Source: Myxococcus hansupus (GTDB taxonomy: Bacteria > Myxococcota > Myxococcia > Myxococcales > Myxococcaceae). From it: a DNA stretch of 64,000 bases. The stretch covers positions 9,426,433-9,490,432 of the forward strand of contig NZ_CP012109.1 in assembly GCF_000280925.3 (NCBI RefSeq), read 5' to 3'. Below the pieces are notes generated by a model that did no database searches, had not been told where the DNA came from, and worked only from the letters and a program-made list of their open reading frames with translations. The translations under genes and the position numbers were made by a program. Below are positions 9,958 through 18,996 of this stretch, piece by piece (the stretch's first letter is position 1; each line of letters starts with the position of its first letter).

Positions 9958-11081
9958 GCCGGATGGCCGCGTTGTCACTGCTGCTGGTGTCCCTGTCCGC
10001 CCAGGCGCAGAAGCCGAGCGACAGCTATCTGCACCTCATCGACAAGGGGGGCGCCATCGCGGGCCGGTGGGACGTGGCGCTCCAGGACCTGGACGAGGTG
10101 CTCGGGTTGGACGCGGGTGGAGACGGTGCCATCACCTGGGGCGAGGTGCTCGCGCGGCAGGCGGACATCCGGCGCTATGTGCTCGGCCGGTTGGCGCTGG
10201 GGGCGGACGGCCAGCCCTGTGAGTTGGTGGCGCGGGACTCGCTGCGCATCGCCCAGCACTCGGATGGGGCCTACGCGGTGGTGGCCTTCGACGCGCGCTG
10301 CGCGGCGCCCGTCACGCGGCTGGACGTGGACTATTCGCTGCTGTTCGACAGCGACCCGCAGCACCGGGGCATCGTCCGCGTGGGCGCGGCGGAGGAGGGC
10401 GCGCCGCTCATCTTCTCCGCGTCGCAGCACTTCGCGCGGGTGCGCCTGCGCGGCGCCTCGCCGTGGCGCATGACGGGGCACATGGTGGTGGAGGGCGCGG
10501 TGCACGTGATGACGCGGGTGGACCACCTGCTCTTCCTCGTCGCGCTGCTGCTGCCCGCGGTGCTGCGGCGAGCGCCGGATGGCCGGTGGGAAGAAGTGTC
10601 CGACTACCGCCTGGCGCTCTGGGATTTGGTGATGGGGGTGTCCGCCTTCACCATGGCGCACGCGTTGACGCTGGCGGCGGCCACGCTGGGGTGGGTGTCG
10701 CCGCCGCCGGGCTTCACCGCCTTCGCCATCGCGCTGAGCCTGCTGGTGCTGGCGCTCGACAACCTCCGTCCGCTGGGGTGGGGCGTGCGCTGGGTGGCGG
10801 TCTTCGTGCTGGGGCTGCTGCACGGCTTCGGCTTCGCGTCGGTGCTGGCGGGGTGGGGGCTGTCGGCGGGGAGCCTCACGCTGGCGCTGCTGGGCTTCAA
10901 CCTGGGCGTGGAGTTGGGGCAGCTCGTCTGGGTGGCCGCGTTCCTGCCGCTGGCCTTCGCGCTGCGGGGTTCGGCGCTCTACCGGCGCGCGGTGCTGGGC
11001 GGCGGCTCGGCGGCCATCGCGCTGCTGGCGGGCTTCTGGCTGGCGCAGCGTGTCTTGGGGCTGGGCGTGTCGGTTACCTGA
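9954..11081 (+). CDS. HupE/UreJ-like membrane protein
   Basis: A 375-residue protein with a cleavable signal (ends near AQA), an extracytoplasmic beta-rich domain (about 20-180) and then six or seven membrane helices. The membrane part opens with a pattern HMVVEGAVHV..DHLLFLVALL typical of the HupE/UreJ_2 family, which is linked to nickel or cobalt handling in characterised members. It lacks a hydrogenase or urease neighbour, so the substrate is unknown. It overlaps the TPR lipoprotein gene by four bases. The GFGFASVL glycine-rich helix near residue 290 is also family-typical. Confidence 0.75.
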   Translation: MSRMAALSLLLVSLSAQAQKPSDSYLHLIDKGGAIAGRWDVALQDLDEVLGLDAGGDGAITWGEVLARQADIRRYVLGRLALGADGQPCELVARDSLRIAQHSDGAYAVVAFDARCAAPVTRLDVDYSLLFDSDPQHRGIVRVGAAEEGAPLIFSASQHFARVRLRGASPWRMTGHMVVEGAVHVMTRVDHLLFLVALLLPAVLRRAPDGRWEEVSDYRLALWDLVMGVSAFTMAHALTLAAATLGWVSPPPGFTAFAIALSLLVLALDNLRPLGWGVRWVAVFVLGLLHGFGFASVLAGWGLSAGSLTLALLGFNLGVELGQLVWVAAFLPLAFALRGSALYRRAVLGGGSAAIALLAGFWLAQRVLGLGVSVT

Positions 11082-11126
11082 CACGCGGGCGGAAGGCGCG
11101 TTCCGCCCGCGCGTCGCCGCGCCGGG

Positions 11127-11348
11127 CTACACGACGGTGATTCGGTACTTCGTCTTGTCCTCCGCCCGGTTGTGGGCCGTGACGGCGGCGACGATGTGGC
11201 ACACCCAGCCGAGGCATCCCCCGGTGCCAATCCAGAAGCCTGGGGTGATGATGAGCCAGAACAGACCCCGGAAGAGGTCGCCGTTGTAAATCTGCCCCAC
11301 GCCAGGGATGAGAAAAGACAGCAGGGCTGCGAGAGCGGGACGCGACAT
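11127..11348 (-). CDS. small TM2-like membrane protein
   Basis: A 73-residue protein with two hydrophobic segments joined by a YNGDLFRGLFW turn, the pattern of small TM2/DUF5683-like membrane proteins that open with P-G-x-G-Q-x-Y. Function unknown. The ATG at 11348 has a near-perfect AAGGAGGT ribosome site, which settles the start over the longer frame. Single gene, divergent from the MASE1 kinase. Confidence 0.8.
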   Translation of the reverse strand: MSRPALAALLSFLIPGVGQIYNGDLFRGLFWLIITPGFWIGTGGCLGWVCHIVAAVTAHNRAEDKTKYRITVV

Positions 11349-11485
11349 CGTTGGGTGACCTCCTTGTCTTCCCCTACGCGCCAGTTCCGGAGTCATTGCA
11401 CGGGGCTTGTAGGTTATTGCTTCCTGGACGCTTGCCCGACGGTCAACCGGGGGGCAGGTGCATTACCAGGGGGGCCCCAGGTAGC

Positions 11486-14026
11486 ATGGCGCCCATGGAT
11501 ACCTGCCGGGTCGGCGGGTGGGTATCGGGGGGATGGGTCATCTTCGGGCTGCTCCGAGCCAATGCGCGTGGAGTCCAAGGCCGGCATCTGTTGGAGATGC
11601 TGGGCCTGGCGGTCGTGTATCTCGCGGCCGGCGGACTCGGGCAGAAGGTGGCCATTGTCGGCAACATCAGCCCGGCCTGGCCCCCCGCGGGCGTGGCCCT
11701 GGCGGCGCTGGTGGTGCTGGGTGTGTCTCGCTGGCCCGGTGTCTTCGTGGCCGCCACCGTGATGGCGCTCCTCTCCGGTGTGCCCTTCCTGTCCGCGGTA
11801 GGCGTGGGACTGGGGAACACGCTGGCGGCGGTGCTGGGCGCGTGGCTGCTGCGACGCGTGGACTTCGACACGTCCCTGGAGCGCATTCGCGACGTCGTCG
11901 CGTTGTGCGCGGGCGCGGGTGTGTTGTGTCTGGGCGTGGGCGCCGCGGTGGGCGCGACGAGCCTCGTGCTGAGCGGGCGGCTCGCGTGGGAGTCCCTGGC
12001 GGTGGGGCTGCGCGTGGGGTGGGTGGGCGACCTGATGGGCGTGCTGGTGGTGGCGCCCCCGTTGATGTTGTTCCGGCGGTGTGAGCGGCCCCGGCGCTTC
12101 AGCGAGGCGGTGGGGCTCGCGGGGCTCACCAGCCTGCTGTGCTGCACCGTCTTCTTCATCCCGGACTTGCCGCGCAGCGCGGCGCACGCGGCGACCTTCC
12201 TGCTCTTCCCCATGTCCGCCTGGGCGGCGCTTCGCTTCGGTCCCCGAGGGACGGCGGCGGCCACGCTGTGCATCGCCGCCGCGTCCATCGTGGGCACGGC
12301 GCGGGACCACGGGCCCTTCTCCACGGATGACCTGACGCAGGACCTGCTGGTGCTGCAGCTCTTCATCGCCGCCAACGCCGTCACCGGGTTGCTGCTGGCC
12401 GCGGTGAGCACCGAGCGCCAGCGCGCGGTGGGGCAGCTCCAGCTCCTGGCAACCACCGTGCGAGGCGTGCACGAAGGCGTGCTCATCGCGGAGGTGCGCG
12501 ACGGCGGCGCGCTGCGCACGGTGTTCGCCAACCAGGCGCTGTGTTCGCTCCTGGGGTACCGGCTGGAGGACCTGCTCGGCGAGGACCCGTGCACGCTCTA
12601 CGGCGCGCAGGGGCTGGAGTTCCGGCAGCGGACCCGGCAGTCGCTGCTGGCGGGGGAGCCGGTTTTCGCGGAGGTGCAGTTGCTGCGCAAGGACGGGGGG
12701 CTCGTTTCGAGCGAGGTGCTGCTGTCCCCGGTGCGCGCCTCGGACGAGGACGTCACGCACTTCGTGGCGACCCACCGTGACATCTCCGCCACCAAGGAGC
12801 TGCAGGCCCGGCTGGTGGCCGCCGAGCGCGTGGCCGCCGTGGGCACGCTGGCGGCGGGCGTGGGGCATGAAATCAACAACCCGTTGGCCTACCTGGTGCT
12901 GAACCTGGAGTCCGCCGAGCGGAACCTCACGCAGGGCGGCATGGCCGGCACGCGCGACGCGATGGCGAGTGTGCGCAGCGCCCTGGAAGGCGCCGAGCGC
13001 ATTCGTCTCATCGTCCGCGACCTGCAGGTGTTCAGCCGTCAGGGCAACCAGGACCGGGGGGTGGTGGACCTCAACGCGTTGGTGCCGCCCGCGGTGCGCA
13101 TCATCAGCCACGCGCTGCGCCACCGCGCCCGGTTGGTGGAGGAGTTCGGCCCGGTGCCGCGCGTGTCGGGCAGCGAGGCGCGGCTCGGGCAGGTGCTGCT
13201 CAACCTGCTGGTGAACGCGATGCAGGCGATTCCGGAGGGCAACCCGTCCATGAACGAGGTGCGCGTGCGCACCAGCACGGATGCCACGGGATGGGCCCGG
13301 GTGGACGTGGTGGACAGCGGTGCTGGGATTCCCGCGCACGTGCTGCCTCGCATCTTCGAGGCCTTCTACACCACCAAGTCCAGCGGCGAGGGCACCGGGT
13401 TGGGGCTCGCCATCTGCCAGCAAATCATCCGCTCGCACGGGGGCGAGCTGGAGGTGCGCAGCGAGCCGGGGCGTGGGTCCGTCTTCAGCGTGCTCCTGCC
13501 GCCCGCGCGGGTGCAGGTGGCCACGCCGCCTCGGCCCCTGCCGCGCGTGAGCCCGCCGCCGGCACCCAGCAAGGTCCGGCGGGGTCGGGTGCTGGTGGTG
13601 GACGACGAGCCGCGGCTGGCGCAGTCGATGCGGCTGTTGCTGGAGCCGTACCATGACGTCGTCACCACCACGCGTGGTGGCGAGGCCCTGGCGCTGGTGG
13701 ACGCGGGCCACCGCTTCGACGTCATCCTGTGTGACTTGCAGATGCCGGAGACGGATGGGTCCGCCGTCTACCAGCACCTGTGCGCGCACGCGCCGGACCA
13801 GGCCTCACGGGTGGTGTTCATCTCGGGCGGTGCGTACACGCCGGAGTCGCGCGCGTTCATCGACTCGGTGCCCACGCGGGTGCTGGAGAAGCCCGTTCGC
13901 CCGGATGTATTGATGGGCACGGTGGATGCCGCGATGGCGGCCGCCGAAGCGCTGGCGTCCGATGTGAGCTCGGATGGCGTGGTGGCGGAGCCCACCGTGG
14001 CCGTGGCGAGTGGCACTCGTCACTGA
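11486..14026 (+). CDS. membrane hybrid sensor histidine kinase (MASE1-PAS-HisKA-HATPase-REC)
   Basis: An 846-residue hybrid kinase. About ten membrane helices (residues 30-310) form a MASE1-type sensor, followed by a PAS domain (about 325-440), HisKA with His461 in VGHEINNPLAY, an ATPase with GTGLGLAI, and a C-terminal receiver with acidic pair VVDDEP and phospho-acceptor Asp750 in CDLQMPETDG. It should autophosphorylate and pass phosphate to its own receiver, then to an unseen phosphotransfer protein. I start at ATG 11486, with another ATG at 11495. It is followed by the tandem-repeat tract. Confidence 0.88.
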   Translation: MAPMDTCRVGGWVSGGWVIFGLLRANARGVQGRHLLEMLGLAVVYLAAGGLGQKVAIVGNISPAWPPAGVALAALVVLGVSRWPGVFVAATVMALLSGVPFLSAVGVGLGNTLAAVLGAWLLRRVDFDTSLERIRDVVALCAGAGVLCLGVGAAVGATSLVLSGRLAWESLAVGLRVGWVGDLMGVLVVAPPLMLFRRCERPRRFSEAVGLAGLTSLLCCTVFFIPDLPRSAAHAATFLLFPMSAWAALRFGPRGTAAATLCIAAASIVGTARDHGPFSTDDLTQDLLVLQLFIAANAVTGLLLAAVSTERQRAVGQLQLLATTVRGVHEGVLIAEVRDGGALRTVFANQALCSLLGYRLEDLLGEDPCTLYGAQGLEFRQRTRQSLLAGEPVFAEVQLLRKDGGLVSSEVLLSPVRASDEDVTHFVATHRDISATKELQARLVAAERVAAVGTLAAGVGHEINNPLAYLVLNLESAERNLTQGGMAGTRDAMASVRSALEGAERIRLIVRDLQVFSRQGNQDRGVVDLNALVPPAVRIISHALRHRARLVEEFGPVPRVSGSEARLGQVLLNLLVNAMQAIPEGNPSMNEVRVRTSTDATGWARVDVVDSGAGIPAHVLPRIFEAFYTTKSSGEGTGLGLAICQQIIRSHGGELEVRSEPGRGSVFSVLLPPARVQVATPPRPLPRVSPPPAPSKVRRGRVLVVDDEPRLAQSMRLLLEPYHDVVTTTRGGEALALVDAGHRFDVILCDLQMPETDGSAVYQHLCAHAPDQASRVVFISGGAYTPESRAFIDSVPTRVLEKPVRPDVLMGTVDAAMAAAEALASDVSSDGVVAEPTVAVASGTRH

Positions 14027-14035
14027 GGTGTATCT

Positions 14036-14460
14036 GCTCAGGCGCGAGTCGCTGAGTCGGCTGACTCGCTGATGCGTTCGAGCCCGGCGCGCGCGCTCAT
14101 GCGGAGGCAGTGCGTCGGCGGGATTACCGATGCGTCCGAGCCCGGCGCGCACGCTCATGCGGAGGCTGTGCGTCGGGGGAGTTCCGATGCGTCCGAGTCC
14201 TGCGCGTCCGCTCAGTTGCGGGTGCTTGCGTCTGCGGGCTTGCTGATGCGTCCGCCCCCTGCGCGTCAGCTCAGGCGCGAGTGCTTGTGTCGGCGGGATT
14301 ACCGATGCGTCCGAGCCCAACGCGCATGCTCAGGCGAGGGTGCCTGCGTCGGCGGGCTTGCGATGCGTCCGGGCTCGGCGCGTCCGCTCAGGCGCGGGTG
14401 TTTGTGTCGGCGGGCTTGCTGATGCATCCGCGCCCGACGCGCGCCCTCAAGCGGACGGTG
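14036..14460. repeat. imperfect tandem repeat tract, 57-59 bp unit, about seven copies
   Basis: The core GATGCGTCCGAGCCC recurs at 14071, 14129, 14186, 14245, 14304, 14362 and 14421, with spacings of 58, 57, 59, 59, 58 and 59 bp. Each unit continues with a GCGCG segment, a GCTCAGGCG-like segment and GCGTCGGCGGG. A degenerate half copy precedes the first (14036-14070), and the last runs into the 3' end of the hydrolase gene. The tract fills the 420-bp gap between two convergent genes. Reading frames cross it, but the unit length is not a multiple of three and varies, which argues against coding. Confidence 0.9.
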
Positions 14461-15457
14461 ACTGCCGCGCCGGAGCGCTCGCGGAGACCTCCAAGCGCGC
14501 CAGCGCATCCCGGATGGCGGCGCACAGCGCGGCGCGCTCCGTGAAGAGCGCGGAGACGTGTCCGGCATCCACCCAGCGCAGCTCGCTGCCGGGCCAGTGC
14601 GCGTGGAGCGCCAGCGTCTCCTCCCCAGGCACGAAGCCGTCTCGGCGGCATGCGACCAGGACGGCCGCGTCGGGCTGTTTCGGTGGCGGGAAGCGGGTGA
14701 GGTTCGCCAGGTCGAAGATGCGCCCCAGCCGAAGCCGCGCCTGCGCCGCATCCCCGCGAGGGCCATCCAGCAGGGCGAAGGCGATGGACCAGGACAGCAG
14801 CCCCTGGGTGAAGACCGGCACGGGGGATGCCCCCGCCGCCAGCGCCGCCACCGCGACAGGCTCCGAGACGACCGCCGCCGTGAGCGCCGCCATGTACCCA
14901 CCCATGCTGTAGCCCGCGACGCCCAGCCGCGACCGACCCGAGGCACGCAGCCACGCCAGCAGCGCGCGCGCCTCCTCCACCATGCCCAGGTTCATCAACA
15001 CGTGGTCGCTGACGGTGCGCAGCGCGCCGCCCTTCTGCCCCAGCGGTCGGCGCAGGCCGTAGTAGGGGTTCTCCAACAGGAACAGGTCGATGCCTTCCCT
15101 CGCGAGCGGCGCATAGAGGCGCTCGCGCAACGAGAAGCCCTCCTCGCGCGACGAGGCCAGGACGATGCACGCGCCGCGAGGACTCCCATTCCCGGCGCTC
15201 AGCCACCGGACGTGGGCTGTCTGCGCCGCCGCGTCCAGCCCGGCCAGGGGCGAGAGGAAGGTGCCATCCCGGACCTGGAGACCCCGTTGAAGCCGGGGCT
15301 CGCTCCACGCCGGAGTGACGGGCGAGGGCAGGTGCTGGAAGGGCGCGGCCTCGGCCACGTCCTCAAGGAACTGCTCGTTGCCCCAGCCCTGGGAGAAGAG
15401 CCGGCTGCGGCGGGACAGGCCCGCGAAGAGGAAGTCCACCAGATGGGTTCGGGACAC
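14447..15457 (-). CDS. alpha/beta hydrolase of the ABHD18 (DUF2048) type
   Basis: A 336-residue soluble alpha/beta hydrolase with nucleophile Ser184 in GYSMGG and the ENPYYGLRRP motif of the Abhydrolase-18 family; a C-terminal DAGHVSA supplies the histidine. Substrates of this family are poorly known. The start is GTG at 15457 with only a weak AGGA upstream, so the N-terminus is uncertain. The C-terminal end runs into the last tandem-repeat copy, so its final residues may derive from the repeat. Confidence 0.8.
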   Translation of the reverse strand: MSRTHLVDFLFAGLSRRSRLFSQGWGNEQFLEDVAEAAPFQHLPSPVTPAWSEPRLQRGLQVRDGTFLSPLAGLDAAAQTAHVRWLSAGNGSPRGACIVLASSREEGFSLRERLYAPLAREGIDLFLLENPYYGLRRPLGQKGGALRTVSDHVLMNLGMVEEARALLAWLRASGRSRLGVAGYSMGGYMAALTAAVVSEPVAVAALAAGASPVPVFTQGLLSWSIAFALLDGPRGDAAQARLRLGRIFDLANLTRFPPPKQPDAAVLVACRRDGFVPGEETLALHAHWPGSELRWVDAGHVSALFTERAALCAAIRDALARLEVSASAPARQSPSA

Positions 15458-15496
15458 GCCGCCATCCTATGGCGCGCCCCTTGACGCCCTGACTAT

Positions 15497-15514
15497 TTTA
15501 ATCAAATGATTAAA
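15497..15514. promoter_or_regulatory. AT-rich operator-like palindrome over the start of the next gene
   Basis: TTTAATCA (15497-15504) and TGATTAAA (15507-15514) form a perfect 8-bp inverted repeat with a 2-base centre, an AT-rich island in roughly 70% G+C DNA. It lies between the divergent hydrolase and hypothetical genes and overlaps the first possible ATG (15506). It is probably a binding site for a dimeric repressor. Confidence 0.6.
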
Positions 15515-16153
15515 TCAATGGGTTCGTTCAGGGGAATGCTTCAGGCGTTGCCTCTCGTCGGCACCTGGTTCCAGGAGGGCGACATCCAACCCGAGGAGGT
15601 CCGGGCCTTCTGGCGGCACATGCAGCGGTGCTTCCAGACCGACGCCGTCCAGCTCGCTGGTTCGCTGGGCGACGGGCCCTTCGGCCCGAGCGGCCTGTGC
15701 CACGCGGGTGGGGCGCGGCCCTGTCCACGGCATGTCGCGGCGGTGGGCCCCTGCCTCCACCTTCCCTTCGAGGTAGGCGTGCCTCGGGCCGGGTGGGACC
15801 TGTGGCGTCAGGTGGTCGCATGCGTGCACGCGCACCAGCACATCCTCCAGGACGAGGCGGCTGGGCCCGCCGCCTGGGCCCGGAACGAGGTGGAGGCGCT
15901 GCGGAGCAACGTGGAGCTCCATTTCTGGCGCCGTGGCACCACGCCGTCTCCCTGGCGTCTGGCCTCGCGCCTGCGCACGCTGGGGTGTCGCTCGGAGGAC
16001 ATCACCCGGGCTGGGCACGAGCTCGCGCTGGCCTCGGCGTCCGTCCGGCAGGGGGCGGTGGAAAACGAGGCCTCGCACGTGGCCCTCCAGTGGTTGGAGG
16101 CACACGTACCGCACCTGCGATGGAACAAGGCGTATCATCCCAACGCCCGTTAG
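15506..16153 (+). CDS. hypothetical protein
   Basis: A 215-residue soluble protein that I do not recognise. Third codon positions are strongly G/C, as in real genes here. It is rich in Trp, His and Cys in the first 120 residues (AFWRHMQRC, CPRHVAA, VVACVHAHQH). Three ATGs lie close together (15506, 15518, 15536). The first sits inside the operator-like palindrome, so translation more likely starts at 15518 or 15536. Confidence 0.6.
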   Translation: MIKSMGSFRGMLQALPLVGTWFQEGDIQPEEVRAFWRHMQRCFQTDAVQLAGSLGDGPFGPSGLCHAGGARPCPRHVAAVGPCLHLPFEVGVPRAGWDLWRQVVACVHAHQHILQDEAAGPAAWARNEVEALRSNVELHFWRRGTTPSPWRLASRLRTLGCRSEDITRAGHELALASASVRQGAVENEASHVALQWLEAHVPHLRWNKAYHPNAR

Positions 16154-16163
16154 GAATGCAGCC

Positions 16164-16199
16164 GGGGGGCGCCGGGCTTATCACTTCAAGGTGCCCCCC
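16164..16199 (+). promoter_or_regulatory. G/C inverted repeat abutting a start codon
   Basis: GGGGGGC (16164-16170) can pair with GCCCCCC (16193-16199), whose last base touches the ATG of the LON-domain gene. The AAGGTG ribosome site lies at the loop edge, so folding would hide the initiation region. Confidence 0.4.
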
Positions 16200-16856
16200 A
16201 TGACCGCTCAAGAACGCATCGAGCGTGCCGCCAGCGCGCTGAAGGTCTTCCCCCTCCCGTCGGCGGTGCTGTTCCCGCACACCGTCATTCCGCTGCACAT
16301 CTTCGAGCCGCGTTACCGGGCGCTGGTCCGGGATGCGCTGGCGGGAGATCGCATCCTCGCGCTGTCCCAGTTGGAGCCGGGCTGGGAAGGCGACTACGGG
16401 GGCCGTCCGCCCATGCAGCCCCTGATGTGCGCGGGCGTCATCGTCTGGGACGAACAGGTGGAAGAGGGCCGCTACAACATCCTGCTCCAGGGCGTCTGCC
16501 GCGTCCGCATGACGTCCGAGCTGACAGAGGACAAGGCCTACCGCGAGGTCCAGGCGGAGGCGCTGCCGGACTTCCCCTACGAGGGCCCGGAGGAGGAGCA
16601 GCTCCGGCAGGCCGTCTTCGAGCTGGCCGGCCGCGTGCCGCCGTCCTTCGCGGAGAACCTGCTGCCGGTGGCCGCGCGGGCCCAGGGTGGAATGCTCGCG
16701 GATGTGGTCGCCTCGGCCGTCATTCCAGAGCCGGAGCGGCGGCAGGCGCTGCTGGCGGAGCTGGACGTGAAGCGGCGCCTGGAGGGCGTCCTGGAGGACG
16801 TGGGGGCGCTCATCGGCCGGCTCCAGCCGCTGCGGCCCACGGGCCCCCTGAACTGA
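16200..16856 (+). CDS. LON N-terminal (substrate-binding) domain protein
   Basis: A 218-residue protein made of a stand-alone LON substrate-binding domain: FPLPSAVLFPHTVIPLHIFEPRYR at the N-terminus (about 16-39), the GVCRVRM strand near 100, and a helical C-terminus. It has no AAA+ or protease domain. Such proteins are common in bacteria and are presumed to recognise unfolded proteins, but their role is not established. The start codon at 16200 sits at the end of a G/C inverted repeat. It lies about 80 bp upstream of nadE and is possibly co-transcribed with it. Confidence 0.88.
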   Translation: MTAQERIERAASALKVFPLPSAVLFPHTVIPLHIFEPRYRALVRDALAGDRILALSQLEPGWEGDYGGRPPMQPLMCAGVIVWDEQVEEGRYNILLQGVCRVRMTSELTEDKAYREVQAEALPDFPYEGPEEEQLRQAVFELAGRVPPSFAENLLPVAARAQGGMLADVVASAVIPEPERRQALLAELDVKRRLEGVLEDVGALIGRLQPLRPTGPLN

Positions 16857-16938
16857 GGCGGGTTGCGCTTGCCTTGCGCGTCGGGCCGCGCATTGCTGCG
16901 CCCCGGACGTGGCATCGAAAGGGACGGGAGCGACAACC

Positions 16939-18831
16939 ATGCGGCTCGTGAAGCTCGGGCTTGCCAGCGTGAACACCACCGTGGGCGCCTTCACGCGGAA
17001 CACGGACAAGGCGCTGGCCCAGGCCGGGAAGATGGCGGCGGACGGCGTGACGGTGGGCGTCTTCCAGGAGCAGGTCATCGCCGGCTACCCGGCCGAGGAC
17101 ATGGTGCAGTGGCAGGGCTTCATGGACCGCCAGTGGCCGGAGCTGGAGCGCTTCGCGCGTGAGACGGCGTCGCTGTCCACCGTCTTCGTCGTGGGCGTGG
17201 GCATCGCGCACCAGGGCCTGCGCCTCAACTGCGCGGCGGTGGTGGCCGGTGGCCGGATCCTGGGCCTGGTCCCCAAGGAGAAGCTGCCCACCTACAGCGT
17301 CTTCTACGAGGCGCGCACCTTCGGCCGAGGCCAGGCGGGCATGGCGGAGGTCCACCGCGGCGTGCCGCTGGGGGACTACCTGTTCCGCTTCGACTTCGGC
17401 GTGGTGTCACCGGAGGTCTGCGAGGACATCTGGAGCGCGGACGGCCCCATGCGGCGGCGCACGTACTCCGGCGCGGAGCTGGTGGTGAACCTGTCCGCGT
17501 CGCCCTTCCGGCTGGGCTTCGTGGAGACGCGGCGCGAGCTCATCGCCACGCGCGCGGCGGACCATCAGTGCACCATCGCCTACTGCAACGCGGTGGGCAG
17601 CAACGACGGCCTCATCTTCGACGGCGGCGGCTTCCTCAACCAGAACGGGCGCCACGTCATGGAGACGCCGCGCTTCCAGGAGGGCTACGCGGCGGCGGTG
17701 GTGGACCTGGACCGCACCCTGCGCCTGCGCGCGGAGGCCACCACGTGGCGCGTGGACCGCGAGTCGTGGCTCGCGGCGGGAGGCCAGGAGGTGCCGGTGC
17801 TGGACTGCACCGAGGCCGTGCGGACGCGGCGCGACGCGCTGACGTATCCGGTGCCCGCGCACCGCAGCTTCTTCCTGCCGTCGCCGGACACGCGGCGGGG
17901 CGCGCGCGAGGCGCTGTGCGAGGACATCCTGGACGCGCTCTCGCTGGGCGTGGGCGACTACTTCGAGAAGACGCGCGCCTTCAAGGTGCTGGGCATCGCG
18001 CTGTCGGGCGGGCGGGACTCGCTGCTGACGCTGCTCATCGCGCACCGCTACGCGAAGCGGGCGCGGCCGGAGAACCCGGGCTCGCTCATCCAGGCGTTCT
18101 ACATGCCCAGCCGCTTCTCCAGCGACGCCACGCGCGACGCGGCGGAGACGATGGCGCGCGAGCTGGGCGTGGCCTTCCAGGTGGTGTCCATCGACGAGGC
18201 CTTCGAGCGCGAGCGCGCCGTGGCCCAGACGATGCTGGGCGGCAAGGAGGTCACGCCGATTACGGAGCAGAACATCCAGGCCCGCCTGCGCGCGCAGCGC
18301 ATGTGGAACTGGAGCAACTCCTGCGGCGGCCTGTTCCTCCAGACGGGCAACATGAGCGAGAAGTCCGTGGGCTACACCACCATTGGCGGTGACCTCATGG
18401 GCGCGCTGGCCGTCATCGCCAACGTGCCGAAGACGGTGGTGATGTACCTGCTCGACTACCTCCAGAACACCACGGGCTACGAGGGCATCCGCAAGGTGCT
18501 CGCCAAGCCCGCGGGGCCGGAGCTGGCGCATGACCAGGTGGGCGAGGACGAGCTGATGCCGTTCCCCATCCTGGATGCGTGCTTCTACCTGTACGGCAGC
18601 GAGAAGCTGACGCCCGCCGAAATCCTCCAGGCCCTCACCGCCATGTTCCCGGAGGTGGAGTCCGCGCGGCTCGGCGGCTACGTGGAGAAGTTCGTCCGCC
18701 TCTTCCAGCAGTCCATCTACAAGTGGGTGCAGTCGCCGCTGTCGCTGCACATCGGCAACCTGGACCTGGACCGTGAGCGCGCGCTTCAGCTTCCCGTCGT
18801 CACCAGCGCGGAGTGGATGCGCCCGGGGTAG
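16939..18831 (+). CDS. nadE: glutamine-dependent NAD+ synthetase
   Basis: A 630-residue two-domain enzyme that makes NAD+ from deamido-NAD+, ATP and glutamine, the last step of NAD synthesis. The N-terminal nitrilase-type glutaminase has the Glu44-Lys115-Cys161 triad (FQEQ, KEKLP, EVCED). The C-terminal synthetase has the PP-loop SGGRDS (356-361; SGGVDS is more usual) and the conserved TGNMSE and TIGGDL motifs. Length fits the long glutamine-using class. The ATG at 16939 follows GGGAG by eight bases; an upstream in-frame codon at 16909 lacks a ribosome site. Confidence 0.95.
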   Translation: MRLVKLGLASVNTTVGAFTRNTDKALAQAGKMAADGVTVGVFQEQVIAGYPAEDMVQWQGFMDRQWPELERFARETASLSTVFVVGVGIAHQGLRLNCAAVVAGGRILGLVPKEKLPTYSVFYEARTFGRGQAGMAEVHRGVPLGDYLFRFDFGVVSPEVCEDIWSADGPMRRRTYSGAELVVNLSASPFRLGFVETRRELIATRAADHQCTIAYCNAVGSNDGLIFDGGGFLNQNGRHVMETPRFQEGYAAAVVDLDRTLRLRAEATTWRVDRESWLAAGGQEVPVLDCTEAVRTRRDALTYPVPAHRSFFLPSPDTRRGAREALCEDILDALSLGVGDYFEKTRAFKVLGIALSGGRDSLLTLLIAHRYAKRARPENPGSLIQAFYMPSRFSSDATRDAAETMARELGVAFQVVSIDEAFERERAVAQTMLGGKEVTPITEQNIQARLRAQRMWNWSNSCGGLFLQTGNMSEKSVGYTTIGGDLMGALAVIANVPKTVVMYLLDYLQNTTGYEGIRKVLAKPAGPELAHDQVGEDELMPFPILDACFYLYGSEKLTPAEILQALTAMFPEVESARLGGYVEKFVRLFQQSIYKWVQSPLSLHIGNLDLDRERALQLPVVTSAEWMRPG

Positions 18832-18845
18832 CACGCCGCCGTCCG

Positions 18846-18872
18846 CTGCCCATACCGCAAAGGTGTGGGCAG
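18846..18872 (+). terminator. hairpin after nadE, probable terminator
   Basis: CTGCCCATACC (18846-18856) pairs with GGTGTGGGCAG (18862-18872) around a 5-base loop, with one wobble pair, 14 bases after the nadE stop. No T-run follows, as is usual in this GC-rich DNA. Confidence 0.55.
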
Positions 18873-18996
18873 TCCTCCACGCCCGGCGGGCCGCTTCCCA
18901 GGCAATTACCCTGAAGGGTGAGTGCCGGTGTCGCGCCTTGCCGGACGTCGGGTGGGAAACAACCTTCATGTCTGCCACTCGACGATGGAGGCATGG

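Noticed and set aside
14072..14422. Open frames across the tandem-repeat tract on both strands
   Set aside because: The repeat unit is 57-59 bp and shifts the frame between copies, so no repeat peptide is maintained. Composition is extreme and no ribosome site precedes the frames.
15481..15502. TTGACG with nearby TTTAAT as a promoter
   Set aside because: The spacing is about 10 bases, far from the 16-18 needed, and the AT-rich part is explained better by the palindrome.
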